This document shows, in pieces, positions 38,600 to 49,161 of a DNA stretch of 64,000 bases. Made by a program: the position numbers and the translations under genes. Under the pieces are notes generated by a model. The model made no database searches. It had not been told where the DNA came from and worked only from the letters and a program-made list of their open reading frames with translations. The DNA is taken from the NCBI RefSeq assembly GCF_030159055.1, contig NZ_BQXQ01000007.1, positions 1 through 64,000 on the forward strand, given 5' to 3'. The stretch's first letter is position 1. Each line of letters opens with the position of its first letter. This DNA is from Acidovorax sp. SUPP3334. GTDB lineage: Bacteria > Pseudomonadota > Gammaproteobacteria > Burkholderiales > Burkholderiaceae_C.

Positions 38600-39543
38600 A
38601 CGCAAGCTTGAATCGAAAACCGATGTCCCTGACCCCACCCCGAGATCCCGGTGCGGCGCCTGCACCCTCTGCCAGCGCGGTTGAGCCGACGTCATCTGCG
38701 AGCGGTTTGCCTGCGCTGGTGGCGTTCATGGCCGCGCACCCCCGGGTGTTCGTGCTGACTGGCGCAGGCTGCAGCACCGCGGCAGGCATACCGGACTACC
38801 GCGATGGCAACGGGGACTGGAAGCGCCCACCTCCGCTCACCTATCAGGCATTCATGGGCGACGTCGCCACGCGGCAGCGCTACTGGGCCCGCAGCTTCAT
38901 CGGCTGGCGCGTGATGGGCCGCGCACAGCCTGCCGCAGCACACCACGCACTGGCGTCACTGGAGGCGGCAGGGCGGGTGGAGATGCTGCTCACCCAGAAC
39001 GTGGACGGCTTGCACACAGCGGCCGGAAGCCGGCAAACCATCGACCTGCATGGCCGCATCGACACCGTTCGCTGCATGGCCTGCGAAGCCCGCATGCCCC
39101 GCGCGCAGTTGCAGGCAGAACTGCTGCGCCGCAATCCGGATTGGGCCGCGCTGCAGGCGCAGGCCGCACCCGACGGCGATGCCGACCTGGAACTGCAGGA
39201 TTTCAGTGCGTTCGACGTGCCGCCGTGTCCCCGCTGCGGCACCGGCGTATTGAAGCCCGACGTGGTCTTCTTCGGCGAAAGCGTGCCGCGCGAGCGGGTG
39301 CAGGCCGCGCGCGATGCGTTGCTGCGGGCCGATGCCATGCTAGTGGCTGGTTCCTCGCTCATGGTGTATTCGGGGTTTCGCTTCGTTCAGATGGCGGTGG
39401 ACGCAGGCAAGCCGGTGGCCGCCGTCAACTGGGGGCGCACGCGGGCCGATCCCCTGCTGTCGCTCAAGGTGGAGCACGAGGTCGGAGCGGTGCTCGGCGC
39501 CTTGGCCCACGCGCTGGGCGCGCCGTCCCTCGGGGCGGGTTGA
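38596..39543 (+). CDS. Sir2-family NAD-dependent protein deacylase
   Basis: 315 aa from GTG 38596 overlapping sbcB; ATG 38623 would give 306 aa. Rossmann NAD site GAGCSTAAGIPDYRDGNGDWKR, QNVDGLHTAAGS with the active-site region, and catalytic His in DLHGRI. The structural zinc site has four Cys (CMAC...CPRC), and VFFGESVP and GSSLMVYSGF are also present. The insert between the zinc Cys pairs is longer than in CobB, which suggests the bacterial class often annotated as SIR2 family or NPD1. It removes acyl groups from lysine using NAD+. Substrate unknown. Confidence 0.93.
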   Translation: MNASLNRKPMSLTPPRDPGAAPAPSASAVEPTSSASGLPALVAFMAAHPRVFVLTGAGCSTAAGIPDYRDGNGDWKRPPPLTYQAFMGDVATRQRYWARSFIGWRVMGRAQPAAAHHALASLEAAGRVEMLLTQNVDGLHTAAGSRQTIDLHGRIDTVRCMACEARMPRAQLQAELLRRNPDWAALQAQAAPDGDADLELQDFSAFDVPPCPRCGTGVLKPDVVFFGESVPRERVQAARDALLRADAMLVAGSSLMVYSGFRFVQMAVDAGKPVAAVNWGRTRADPLLSLKVEHEVGAVLGALAHALGAPSLGAG

Positions 39544-39730
39544 GCCTTCTCCCGCGTTTGCGCGGTAGGGTCTGGCGGCGCAGTGCTCGCTGCGCCCGGC
39601 CGCCCGATGGGCCTCCAGGGTTTTGGGGAGCGACGGCGAAAGCCGTTGGTGCTAAGGTGCCAGCCGCAAGCACCCCGGCACCCCGGCACGCCAGCCATGC
39701 CGGGCGACGACTGAGCCCCAAGGAGACAGC

Positions 39731-41965
39731 ATGCAGACGAACGCATTCCTCGGTGCGCCCGGCACGATGCCGGGCGAAATGGCCGCTTTGGCAGCGCAGC
39801 AGATCGCGCGGGCCCATGAGCGCTCCACCGCATTCGGCCTTCGGCGGACCGAAGCGGCGGATCTGCAGCCGGTGGACGCCGAGGCCCTGGCCTGGATGGT
39901 GGCCCGCAACGAAGCCCTCTTTGCCCATGCGCGGCCGGTGATGGAAACGCTGTCGGCCCAGATCGCCGGCACCCAGAGCATGGTGCTGCTGACCGATGCG
40001 CGAGGCGTGGTGCTGCACGCGCTGGGCGACGACGAATTCCTGGACCGTGCGAGCCGCGTTGCCCTGCGCCCCGGCGCCGCTTGGTCCGAGCGCAGCAAGG
40101 GCACCAACGCCATCGGCACGGCCTTGGCACTGGGCGAAGCGCTGCAGGTCAATGGCAGTGAGCACTTCCTGCAAGCCAACCACTTTTTGACGTGTTCGTG
40201 CGCGCCCATCCTGGATCCGCACGGCCGCGTGATCGGCGCGCTCGACGTGAGCGGCGACCACCGCAGCCAGAGCGCCCACACCCTGGCGCTGGTGCGCATG
40301 TCGGCCAAGATGGTGGAGAACCACCTTTTCGGCAAAGTCTTCGAAGACGCGGTGCGGCTGCGCTTTCATGCCCGCCCGGAGTTTCTGGGCACGCTGGTGG
40401 AAGGGCTGGCCGCGTTCACCCCCGATGGCCGATTTCTCGCGGCCAACCGCAGCGGCCAGTTCCAGCTGGGGCTGTCTGCCAACGCGCTGCAGGCGCACAC
40501 CTTCCCCTCGCTGTTCGGGTTGTCGATGGGCGCGCTGCTCGCGCATGCGCGGCAGTCCGTTCCGGAACTGTTGCGTTTGCAGTTGCCCGGTGGCGTTGCG
40601 GTCCAGGCCCAGGTGGAGTTCCGCCTGCGGTCGGGCACGCTGCTGCCGATGGCCGAAGCGGGTGAACGCGACGATCTCAATGAAGCGGGCGGCCTGACCG
40701 ATGCGGCATGCGCAAAGAACCATCGAGGCCTGCCATCACGTTCGGCGGATGCGGCAGAGCCGGGCGACGGCGCAATGCCCCGGTCCGCGCGCCCCCGCCA
40801 GGCCATGCCGGGCAAGCTGTCCAGCCTGTGCTACCTGGATACGGGCGATGCGCAACTGGCCCAGGTCATCGACCGGGTGACGCGGCTGTTGGGCAGCGAT
40901 GTGTCCACGCTGATCCTCGGCGAAACCGGAACCGGCAAGGAGCTGCTGGCCCGCGCCATTCACCAGGACGGGCCTCGCCACCGCGGGCCGTTCGTTGCGG
41001 TCAATTGCGCTTCGATTCCCGAGTCGCTGATCGAGTCCGAACTGTTCGGCTACGACGAAGGTGCCTTCACCGGCGCGCGGCGCAAGGGCAGCGTGGGCAA
41101 GATCGCTCAGGCCGATGGCGGCACGCTGTTTCTCGATGAAATCGGCGACATGCCGCTGTCGATGCAGGCCCGGTTGCTGCGCGTGCTGCAGGAGCGCAGC
41201 GTATCGCCGCTGGGCTCAGCCAGGCAGGTGCCGGTGGATGTCGCGGTGGTCTGCGCCACCCACCGCAACCTGCGCGAGATGATGGCGCAAGGCACGTTCC
41301 GCGATGACCTGTATTACCGGCTCAATGGCCTGGTCGTGCGGCTGCCGGCACTGCGCGAGCGCACCGATCTTGCGGTGATCGTCGAGCGCGTCCTCCGCGC
41401 CCAGGCCGAGGAGTCCACGGGGTCCATGGGGTCCACGGGCGGTGCGGTGCCGCGGATCGCGCCGCAAGCCATGGCGCTCTTCGCCGCGCATGCCTGGCCG
41501 GGCAACCTGCGCCAGCTCAGCAGCGTGCTGCGCACCGGCGCGCTGATGGCGCGCGGCGATGGCGGTGTGATCCAGCGAACGCACCTGCCCGAAGATTTTC
41601 TGGAGGATTGCGACCAGTTGCTGGCGCACGCGAACGGCATGGCGGACTCGGCGGGCGAAACGGCTTTCCACCGCAGTGCGTCTTCTGGACCGCAGGGGAC
41701 TGCCGATGGGCATGCTTTGCCGTTCCGTTCGGGCGCTCCCGTTTCCGGCACTGCCGTGCCACGCCTGGGCGACACCACCGCGGCGGCGTTGGGGCGGGCG
41801 CTGGACGCGCATGGCGGCAACGTGTCCGCCGCTGCGCGTGCGCTGGGCGTGTCACGCAATACCATCTACCGCCACTTGAAGGCGATGCAGGCCGCGCATG
41901 CTGCATCTGCCGAGCCGCCGATGGGGGCGCGCGCAACCTTCAGCGTGGCGGCCCGAGCGCGCTGA
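39731..41965 (+). CDS. acoR: Sigma-54-dependent transcriptional activator, AcoR type
   Basis: 744 aa, ATG 39731. GAF sensor domain about 60-200 ([16 protein letters not shown]), a PAS-like region about 215-330, and an AAA+ sigma-54 interaction domain about 370-605 with Walker A GETGTGKE (about 397) and the sigma-54 contact loop GAFTGA (about 445). A Fis-type HTH follows (about 689-717, [21 protein letters not shown]). AcoR-type activators drive acetoin or alcohol/aldehyde dehydrogenase genes. Convergent with, and overlapping by 26 bp, the DUF779-adhP-aldehyde dehydrogenase operon, whose promoter carries a -24/-12 sigma-54 site. It is the obvious regulator of that operon; the inducer is unknown. 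Confidence 0.93.
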   Translation: MQTNAFLGAPGTMPGEMAALAAQQIARAHERSTAFGLRRTEAADLQPVDAEALAWMVARNEALFAHARPVMETLSAQIAGTQSMVLLTDARGVVLHALGDDEFLDRASRVALRPGAAWSERSKGTNAIGTALALGEALQVNGSEHFLQANHFLTCSCAPILDPHGRVIGALDVSGDHRSQSAHTLALVRMSAKMVENHLFGKVFEDAVRLRFHARPEFLGTLVEGLAAFTPDGRFLAANRSGQFQLGLSANALQAHTFPSLFGLSMGALLAHARQSVPELLRLQLPGGVAVQAQVEFRLRSGTLLPMAEAGERDDLNEAGGLTDAACAKNHRGLPSRSADAAEPGDGAMPRSARPRQAMPGKLSSLCYLDTGDAQLAQVIDRVTRLLGSDVSTLILGETGTGKELLARAIHQDGPRHRGPFVAVNCASIPESLIESELFGYDEGAFTGARRKGSVGKIAQADGGTLFLDEIGDMPLSMQARLLRVLQERSVSPLGSARQVPVDVAVVCATHRNLREMMAQGTFRDDLYYRLNGLVVRLPALRERTDLAVIVERVLRAQAEESTGSMGSTGGAVPRIAPQAMALFAAHAWPGNLRQLSSVLRTGALMARGDGGVIQRTHLPEDFLEDCDQLLAHANGMADSAGETAFHRSASSGPQGTADGHALPFRSGAPVSGTAVPRLGDTTAAALGRALDAHGGNVSAAARALGVSRNTIYRHLKAMQAAHAASAEPPMGARATFSVAARAR

Positions 41966-42383
41966 CGGCTTTCCATTCCGCATCGCTGTACAGCCGCGAC
42001 CGGGTCAGGAAACGCAGCCCCGTGGGCCGCTCGAGCGAGAACATGCCGCCGTTGCCGGGCACCGCGTCGATGATGAGGTGCGTGTGTTCCCAGTACGCAA
42101 ATTGCGAGCGGCTCATGTAGAACGGCGTCCCTGCGATCTCGCCCAGCAGCACATCGGCATCGCCCACCATGAACTCCCCCAGCGCGAAGCACATCGGCGC
42201 GCTGCCATCGCAGCAGCCGCCCGACTGGTGGAACATGAGCGGGCCGTGCTGCGCGGCCAGGCGCTCGATGAGCGCGACCGCCGCAGGCGTGGCCGACACG
42301 CGGCAGGCGGCGTGCGCATCTGCGGCCCCGGCGGATGTGGCCGGCACTGCCGGCTCGATGGATTCGGCGGGGGGCGTCGTCAT
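41940..42383 (-). CDS. DUF779 family protein of the alcohol/aldehyde dehydrogenase operon
   Basis: 147 aa from ATG 42383, overlapping the adhP stop by 4 bp (ATGA). A variable N-terminus (1-35, Ala/Pro-rich) precedes the conserved domain, with [61 protein letters not shown] and LRFLTRSRL. The tandem Cys in GGCCDGS and the further Cys could bind metal. DUF779 genes repeatedly sit beside acetaldehyde or alcohol dehydrogenases, but the biochemical role is not established to my knowledge. Last gene of the operon; its 3' end overlaps acoR. Confidence 0.93.
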   Translation of the reverse strand: MTTPPAESIEPAVPATSAGAADAHAACRVSATPAAVALIERLAAQHGPLMFHQSGGCCDGSAPMCFALGEFMVGDADVLLGEIAGTPFYMSRSQFAYWEHTHLIIDAVPGNGGMFSLERPTGLRFLTRSRLYSDAEWKAVSALGPPR

Positions 42384-43342
42384 GATGCCCCCATGTCCAG
42401 CACGATGCGCCCCTGGGTCTGCCCCCGGTGCATGCGCGCGAATACGTCGTTGATGTTTTCGAGCTTCTCGCTGGCGACCGTGGCTTTCACTTGTCCCCGC
42501 GCCGCGAAGTCGAGCGACTCCTGAAGGTCGAGCTGGGTGCCCACGATGGAGCCGCGCACCGTCACGCCGCGCAGCACCATGCCCAGCGCCTGCTCGAAGG
42601 CTTTCGGCGACACGGCCGTCACCAGAGCGCCATGCACGCCCCCGATCTCTTTTTGCAGGTAAGCGGCCGGGTCGGTCGTCCTGGCGTTCACCGTCACGCT
42701 CGCACCGAGCTGGCGGGCCAGTTCGAGCTTGTCGTCTTCCACGTCCACCGCCGCCACGTTCAGGCCCATGGCCTTGGCGTATTGAACGGCCATGTGGCCC
42801 AGGCCGCCGATGCCCGAGATCGCCACCCAGTCGCCGGGTTTCGTGTCGGTGACCTTGAGCCCCTTGTAGACCGTGACACCGGCGCACAGCACCGGCGCTA
42901 TTTCGATGAAGCCGATGTCCTTGGGCAGGTGGCCCACGAAGTTCGGATCGGCCAGGGCGTAGTCGGCAAAACCGCCGTTGACCGAATAGCCCGTGTTGGT
43001 CTGCGATTCGCACAGGGTCTCCCAGCCTCCCATGCAGTGGGTGCAATGGCCGCAGGCGGAATGCAGCCACGGCACGCCAACCCGGTCGCCTTCCTTCGCG
43101 TGCTTGACGTTCTTGCCGATGGCCGCCACGAAACCCACGCCTTCATGGCCCGGGATGAACGGGGGGCTGGGCTTCACCGGCCAGTCGCCTTCGGCCGCGT
43201 GCAGGTCGGTGTGGCAAACGCCGGAGGCTTCGATCTTCACGAGAACCTGGTCGTCCGAGGGCGTCGGAACCGGCACTTGTTCGATGGCCAGCGGCTTGCC
43301 GAACTCGCGGACGACGGCGGCCTTCATGGTCTTGGCGGTCAT
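42380..43342 (-). CDS. adhP: Zinc alcohol dehydrogenase AdhP, with an internal in-frame gap
   Basis: 320 aa from ATG 43342 ([17 protein letters not shown]). Catalytic zinc site Cys in GVCHTDLH and [11 protein letters not shown]. Structural zinc Cys in [15 protein letters not shown]. Rossmann motif [17 protein letters not shown]. Compared with E. coli AdhP (336 aa, recalled), the stretch between the helix KAFEQALGM and [14 protein letters not shown] lacks about 22 residues: the strand/turn normally reading like RxGGxVxxxGLPPxxxxL. Everything before and after aligns, so this looks like an in-frame deletion in the cofactor domain near 42575-42584. Activity is therefore doubtful. Middle gene of the sigma-54 operon. 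Confidence 0.9.
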   Translation of the reverse strand: MTAKTMKAAVVREFGKPLAIEQVPVPTPSDDQVLVKIEASGVCHTDLHAAEGDWPVKPSPPFIPGHEGVGFVAAIGKNVKHAKEGDRVGVPWLHSACGHCTHCMGGWETLCESQTNTGYSVNGGFADYALADPNFVGHLPKDIGFIEIAPVLCAGVTVYKGLKVTDTKPGDWVAISGIGGLGHMAVQYAKAMGLNVAAVDVEDDKLELARQLGASVTVNARTTDPAAYLQKEIGGVHGALVTAVSPKAFEQALGMVLRGVTVRGSIVGTQLDLQESLDFAARGQVKATVASEKLENINDVFARMHRGQTQGRIVLDMGAS

Positions 43343-43448
43343 GGTGAAAAGATCCTTTCGCCTGCAGTGCAGGCAATGGTGGGAACGGGTGTCGGGCCTT
43401 TCACCTTGGGCCCGGACACCCGCATGCGTGCTGACCCAGATCAAGCGG

Positions 43449-44969
<1,521 letters not shown>

Positions 44970-45036
44970 GGTGCTTGTCTCCTTGGAACGGTTGGTGTTC
45001 CGCGCCACGGCGAGTGGTGCGGGCCCGGACATTCGC

Positions 45037-45051
45037 GCAATGCCCGTGCCA
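45037..45051 (-). promoter_or_regulatory. Sigma-54 (-24/-12) promoter of the aldehyde dehydrogenase operon
   Basis: Minus-strand TGGCAC-GGGCA-TTGC, an exact match to the RpoN consensus TGGCAC-N5-TTGC. Initiation is expected about 12 bp downstream, near 45025, leaving a leader of roughly 55 nt before ATG 44969. It matches the adjacent AcoR-type activator, which carries an intact GAFTGA loop. Confidence 0.9.
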
Positions 45052-45069
45052 GTTGGCTTCTGCCCCGTT

Positions 45070-45128
45070 GAATATCAAAATTGATAGCAATAAAACAAGG
45101 TTTTGATTGCGCTGGTGCCGATTTTGAT
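45070..45128 (+). repeat. 59-bp dispersed element, copy D
   Basis: TATCAAAATTGATAGC, then after the invariant spacing TTGATTGCGCTGG-T-GCC and TTTTGAT. It lies between the sigma-54 promoter (45037-45051) and the CTGnnCCG repeats upstream, so it forms part of the DNA that must loop for activation. Confidence 0.75.
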
Positions 45129-45161
45129 GGGGTCTGATATTTCTCGGCATGAGCCGCCCGA

Positions 45162-45210
45162 TCTGTACCGCTCTGAACCGGTCTGTACCGACTGTTCCGT
45201 TACGGAGCAG
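45162..45210. promoter_or_regulatory. Phased CTGnnCCG repeats, candidate activator (AcoR-type) binding sites
   Basis: Four half-sites in a row: TCTGTACCG (45162), TCTGAACCG (45172), TCTGTACCG (45182), CTGTTCCG (45192), followed by the inverted half-site CGGAGCAG (45203-45210). The spacing of about 10 bp puts them on one face of the helix, about 110-160 bp upstream of the sigma-54 promoter, which is normal enhancer distance. The remaining 45211-45345, up to the TfoX-like gene, shows no clear signal. The binding protein is inferred from position only. Confidence 0.6.
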
Positions 45211-45345
45211 CCAGTGAGCAGTGCGCAACACCGGTTCAATGCCTCAGCCCATCGACAGCGTGCTCGCCCGGGCGGACACAACGCGCTCCCATCGACTACC
45301 CCCCTCAGGATCGTTTCGCGCGTGAAAAAACCACCTGCCAATCCC

Positions 45346-45741
45346 ATGAGCGCTTTCGCGCAGGAACTTCCCTCGGTCTTCGCCCCCTGGAGGCCCGTGC
45401 AGCTGCGCCGAATGTTCGGAGGCTGGGGCGTGTTTCACGAAGGGCTCATGCTGGCGCTGGTGATTCACGACACGCTGTACCTCAAGGCCGATGCGCAGAC
45501 GGAACCGGCCTTCGAGCGAAAAGGGTTGCGGCCCTTCTTCTACGAGCGCAGCGGCCGCCCGGTCGCTCCGTCATACCGGCAAGCCCCTGCAGAGATGTAC
45601 GAAGGCCCTGCCGAGGCCATCGAATGGGCGAGCCGCGCCTGGGAGGCCGTCTTGCGGTCAGCCGCCAAGCCGCAGGCGCGGAGCCGGCGCCCGCGCGACG
45701 GTGACGGTGACAGCGAGGGCGAGGGCGAGAGCAGTCGATAA
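45346..45741 (+). CDS. TfoX/Sxy N-terminal domain protein
   Basis: 131 aa from ATG 45346 ([39 protein letters not shown]); the frame is open upstream to 45103 but that part overlaps the regulatory region and is not family-like. Matches the TfoX N-terminal fold: [35 protein letters not shown], then a tail rich in Arg/Asp/Gly/Glu. TfoX/Sxy proteins promote competence gene expression with CRP in some gammaproteobacteria, but stand-alone N-terminal domain proteins are widespread and of unknown function. It probably has its own promoter in the shared 376-bp upstream region. Confidence 0.85.
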   Translation: MSAFAQELPSVFAPWRPVQLRRMFGGWGVFHEGLMLALVIHDTLYLKADAQTEPAFERKGLRPFFYERSGRPVAPSYRQAPAEMYEGPAEAIEWASRAWEAVLRSAAKPQARSRRPRDGDGDSEGEGESSR

Positions 45742-45755
45742 GGGTGAGGCGTATT

Positions 45756-45814
45756 GCGCTATCGATTTAATAGCTATGCAGGCAATCAATACGGCGGCAG
45801 GAGGTCTTTTTTGC
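45756..45814 (+). repeat. 59-bp dispersed element, copy E
   Basis: GCTAT-N7-ATAGC, then GGCAATCAATACGGCGGCA and TCTTTTTTG at the standard spacing. It lies 14 bp after the TfoX-like gene's stop, upstream of the YebC-like gene. The rest of 45815-45997 shows nothing except the AAGGA ribosome site near 45984. Confidence 0.75.
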
Positions 45815-45997
45815 TCAGATCGCCACGGAGACTGCGGCGGCAAGGGTGCCTGGGTGTATAACCGATGCCCTTCGGGTCGGGCGCCCGTGCCGCGCCGCTG
45901 GGCGCAAGGATCCTTTTTTCCGAGCCGCCGCCCGGCCTGTCATCCAATCAACGAAGCCGGACGCCTTTGGAGCGCCGCAACACAAGGAATCGTCACG

Positions 45998-46711
45998 ATG
46001 GGCGCGCAGTGGAAAGCAAAGGGCAAGGCACAGGTCGCGGATGCCAAAGGCAAGCTGTTCGGCAAGCTGGTCAAGGAAATCATGGTCGCCGCGCGCGGCG
46101 GCGCCGACCCGGCGGGCAACGCACGGCTGCGCCTGGTGGTGGAGCAGGCCCGCAAGGTGTCCATGCCCAAGGACACGCTGGAGCGTGCCATCAAGAAGGG
46201 CGCGGGCCTTTCTGGCGACGCCGTCAATTACGAGCGGGTCATCTACGAGGGCTTCGCCCCGCACCAGGTCGCGGTGATGGTGGAGTGCCTGACCGACAAC
46301 GTGAACCGCACCGCGCCCGAGATGCGGGTGCTGTTCCGCAAGGGCCAGCTTGGCACGTCCGGCTCGGTGGCCTGGGACTTCAACCACGTGGGCATCATCG
46401 AAGCAGAGCCAGCCTCTGCCGATGCCGACCCCGAAATGGCCGCCATCGAAGCTGGCGCCCAGGATTTCGAGCCCGGCGAGGAAGAGGGCAACACCACGTT
46501 CTGGACCGACCCGACCGATCTGGACCTGGTGTGCCGGGCGTTGCCGGCACAAGGTTTCACGGTGCTGGCGGCCAAGCTGGGTTACCGGCCCAAGAACCCG
46601 GTGAACCCGGCCAACCTCAGCGCCGAGCAATTGGAAGAGGTCGAATCGTTCCTGGCGGCCATCGACGGCAACGACGACGTGCAGAACGTCTTCGTGGCGT
46701 TGGCGGGTTGA
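45998..46711 (+). CDS. YebC/PmpR-family protein (TACO1-like)
   Basis: 237 aa from ATG 45998 ([28 protein letters not shown]), AAGGA about 10 bp upstream; the frame runs further upstream without family similarity. Conserved blocks are [66 protein letters not shown] and [11 protein letters not shown], with an acidic third domain. The N-terminus [15 protein letters not shown] differs from classical YebC (AGHSKWANIKHRK), which places it in the YeeN-like branch. Family members act as transcription regulators or, as recently argued, relieve ribosome stalling. A terminator follows. Confidence 0.93.
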   Translation: MGAQWKAKGKAQVADAKGKLFGKLVKEIMVAARGGADPAGNARLRLVVEQARKVSMPKDTLERAIKKGAGLSGDAVNYERVIYEGFAPHQVAVMVECLTDNVNRTAPEMRVLFRKGQLGTSGSVAWDFNHVGIIEAEPASADADPEMAAIEAGAQDFEPGEEEGNTTFWTDPTDLDLVCRALPAQGFTVLAAKLGYRPKNPVNPANLSAEQLEEVESFLAAIDGNDDVQNVFVALAG

Positions 46712-46739
46712 AAACAGTAGCAGCCATTCGAATCGAATG

Positions 46740-46777
46740 AAAAAGGCCGCGCTGGAGTGTTCCAGTGCGGCCTTTTT
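46740..46777 (+). terminator. Intrinsic terminator after the YebC-like gene
   Basis: AAAAAGGCCGC pairs with GCGGCCTTTTT, and the inner CTGGA/TCCAG extends the stem. Tracts on both sides make it usable from either strand; the next gene is convergent. Confidence 0.92.
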
Positions 46778-46866
46778 CTATTTCGAATGGAGGTTGAATG
46801 CCGGTGAATAAATCATCGGTCCCGTTTCGGGGGATTAACCCTTGCTGCCCTCCATGCGTCGAATAA

Positions 46867-47238
46867 TCAGCACTTGCCGACGGTCGTGCTGTAAATGGCA
46901 TGGCCATTCAGATAAACGGTGATTTTCGCGCCGCGAGGAATAATGCCGCACGTTTGGGCGCAAACCTTGAGGTCTGCCCCGAATGGCACGGGGATGGGCA
47001 GGGTAATGCAAAAATGGCCGATGATCGGCAGCTTGAAGCACAGCTTTTTCGTGGCCGGATCGTAGGTCGCGCTGACGCAGGCTTTGATCTGCGCCGCATC
47101 CACCCCTTCGAATGCGGAAGCGATGGCATCGAAGTTGGCCGTATGTTCTCCGTCGAAACCTGCGACGGCGAAATTCGGCACATGCTCTGCGTTGCTGTTG
47201 GATTGAACGTTGTTTTGGTTGCAGTTACAGTCGGACAT
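46867..47238 (-). CDS. Small cysteine-containing protein of unknown function
   Basis: 123 aa from ATG 47238 (MSDCNCNQNNVQSNSNAEH). A longer frame from GTG 47406 adds a very basic, AT-rich leader and is less likely. There is no signal peptide. The N-terminus is polar and Asn/Gln-rich with a CNC motif. The C-terminal half (about 68-123) looks like a compact beta domain with regularly placed Cys: ACVSAT, KLCFKLPIIGHFCITLPI, KVCAQTCGIIPRG, and Cys as the last residue. I recognise no family. It is divergent from the winged-helix/TPR regulator across 294 bp, which is more AT-rich than the surroundings. Could be regulated by that neighbour. Confidence 0.6.
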   Translation of the reverse strand: MSDCNCNQNNVQSNSNAEHVPNFAVAGFDGEHTANFDAIASAFEGVDAAQIKACVSATYDPATKKLCFKLPIIGHFCITLPIPVPFGADLKVCAQTCGIIPRGAKITVYLNGHAIYSTTVGKC

Positions 47239-47532
47239 CTCTTGGCTTTCTATTGTTTCTTTGCGAAAAATGCTTCGGAAAATACGGCGTATTTTTCCGG
47301 GCAGTGGCTCATGACGCACGTTGAAAGAATATTCAACGGTTTTTTTTATCCCTTGAATAAACCCCTCCTTAATGCGTTTCACGAGTGGGCGGATTTTGTG
47401 CGGCACGTCCGTGCTTTGCCCTTAACAAGCCTTGGAAAATCCTGAAGCGTTCTGAAACAATCTTGGTGTAGAGTCGGCTTCCAACCGGGGGAGGCCGGGT
47501 CGTTTCATGGAACAAGACCTTGTGCAGGCGCA

Positions 47533-49077
47533 ATGACCACTGAATTCACGTTTTCCCACTTCACTTTGAGAGTCCATGAGCGCCAGTTGCTGGACCATGG
47601 CAAGCCCGTCTTGCTGGGGGCGCGTGCCTTCGACGTGCTGTGCGCTCTGGTGCACAAGGCGGGCGCTCTGGTGACCAAGTCGGAGCTGTTCAACCTGGTC
47701 TGGCCCGGCATGGTGGTGGAGGAGAACAACCTGCAGGTGCACGTCTCTTCGCTGCGCAAGCTGCTGGGCGCCGAACTGATCATGACGATTCCGGGGCAGG
47801 GCTACCGGTTCGTCGCCCGCGTTGCGCCGGTGGAGGCCTTGGCAGCGGACAAGGCCGTGCCCGAGCCGGCGGCCATCGCGGCGCCGAGTACATCGCGGTC
47901 GGTGGCGGTGCTGCCTTTCGGCGTGGCGGGTGGGGTCGCCGAAGAGGGCTATCTTGCCGATGGCATGGCCGAGGACATCATCAACCGGCTTTCGCGCTCG
48001 CGCTGGCTGTATGTCATCGCCCGCAGTTCCTCCGTGAGCTACCGGCATCCGCTGCCCCCCAACGGCACCATCAGCCAGCAACTGGGCGTGCGCTACCTCG
48101 TGACGGGGCTGATCCGTTTCAACGGCAACCGGCTTCGCATCACCGCAGAGCTGATCGATGGCCCGCGCAACGAGACCATCTGGGCGCAAAGCTTCGACCG
48201 CCCGGTGGACGATCTCTTTCAGGTGCAGGACGAAATATCGGCCGCCATCGTGAGCGCGATCGAGCCGGTCTATCTGCGGCGCGAAGAATGGGTCAGCAGC
48301 CAGACCACCCCGCGCGACCGGGAGCATTGGGAACTGCTGATGCGCGCTCGCTGGCATTTCTGGCGGTCCACGCGCGACCACATGCAGAAGGCAGAGTATT
48401 TCGCGCAGAAGGCGCTGGATACCAAGCCTGACGATCCGCCCAGCCTGGCGCTGATGGCCTTCGTGCTGATGTCTCGGGTGTGGGCGGGCTGGTCCGATTC
48501 AGCCCGCATGGACATCGCCGAGGCCAACCGCCTCGCCTTGCTGGCGGTGAGCCACGACGACACCGACGCGTTCGCCCATTTCACGCTGGGCACGGTGCTT
48601 TCGTTTTCGCACAATTTTCCGCAGGCGATCTCCGAGCAGGAGCATGCGCTGTCGATCTATCCGCAGTTCGCCGCAGCGGCGGGCGAACTGGGGCGCCTGC
48701 TGGCGTTTTGCGGGCGCACGCAGGAGGCCGCGGGTTACGCGCTGCAGGCCTGCGAGGCCAGCCCGCTCGATCCGCACCTGAGCCTTTGGATTCGCACGCG
48801 CGCGCTGGCCAGCTTCATCGAAGAGGATTACCAGGCAGCGCTCGGGTTCGCGCTGCAGGCCCTGTCGAAACGGCCGGACTGGTTCTTCAACCATTACCTG
48901 CTGGCGGCTTGCCAGGTCGCGGCCGGGCTGCGAGAGAACGCCCAGCAAACCCTGCGGCAGGCGCAAAAGTTCGGCCCCTACTCCCTGCAGGCGCTGAAGG
49001 CCGGGCACCCCTTCGTGGACGAAAACCATTTCAACCGCTACACCGACTGCCTGCGGGAGGCGGGCTGGAGCGAGTGA
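47533..49077 (+). CDS. Winged-helix (OmpR/CadC-type) transcriptional regulator with TPR domain
   Basis: 514 aa, ATG 47533. DNA-binding trans_reg_C domain at 5-95 (LLGARAFDVLCALVHKAGALVTKSELFNLVWPGMVVEENNLQ; IPGQGYRFVARV). A short Ala/Pro linker without a membrane segment follows. The next part is a TolB-like adenylate-cyclase-associated region about 115-240 (SVAVLPFGVAGG; DGMAEDIINRLSRSRWLYVIARSS; LGVRYLVTGLIR). Then TPR-like helical repeats run to the end. Unlike CadC it is soluble. Such proteins sense unknown signals through the TPR part. It lies 84 bp upstream of the FAD enzyme on the same strand, probably one unit, and divergent from the small Cys protein. Confidence 0.9.
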   Translation: MTTEFTFSHFTLRVHERQLLDHGKPVLLGARAFDVLCALVHKAGALVTKSELFNLVWPGMVVEENNLQVHVSSLRKLLGAELIMTIPGQGYRFVARVAPVEALAADKAVPEPAAIAAPSTSRSVAVLPFGVAGGVAEEGYLADGMAEDIINRLSRSRWLYVIARSSSVSYRHPLPPNGTISQQLGVRYLVTGLIRFNGNRLRITAELIDGPRNETIWAQSFDRPVDDLFQVQDEISAAIVSAIEPVYLRREEWVSSQTTPRDREHWELLMRARWHFWRSTRDHMQKAEYFAQKALDTKPDDPPSLALMAFVLMSRVWAGWSDSARMDIAEANRLALLAVSHDDTDAFAHFTLGTVLSFSHNFPQAISEQEHALSIYPQFAAAAGELGRLLAFCGRTQEAAGYALQACEASPLDPHLSLWIRTRALASFIEEDYQAALGFALQALSKRPDWFFNHYLLAACQVAAGLRENAQQTLRQAQKFGPYSLQALKAGHPFVDENHFNRYTDCLREAGWSE

Positions 49078-49161
49078 GGCGAACCCATCACGCCAGGACC
49101 GTGAAAACGTTCCGACAAGAAGCCACCGGCCATCCAAAGAGAGAGAAAGAGGGAAGAAGTT

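Noticed and set aside
44970-45032. Upstream extension of the aldehyde dehydrogenase (start at 45032)
   Set aside because: It would begin upstream of the expected transcription start from the sigma-54 promoter, and the extra 21 residues are not family-like.
47239-47406. N-terminal extension of the small Cys-rich protein to a GTG at 47406
   Set aside because: A very basic, Ile/Arg/Lys-rich leader with no ribosome site. The ATG at 47238 gives a sensible start.
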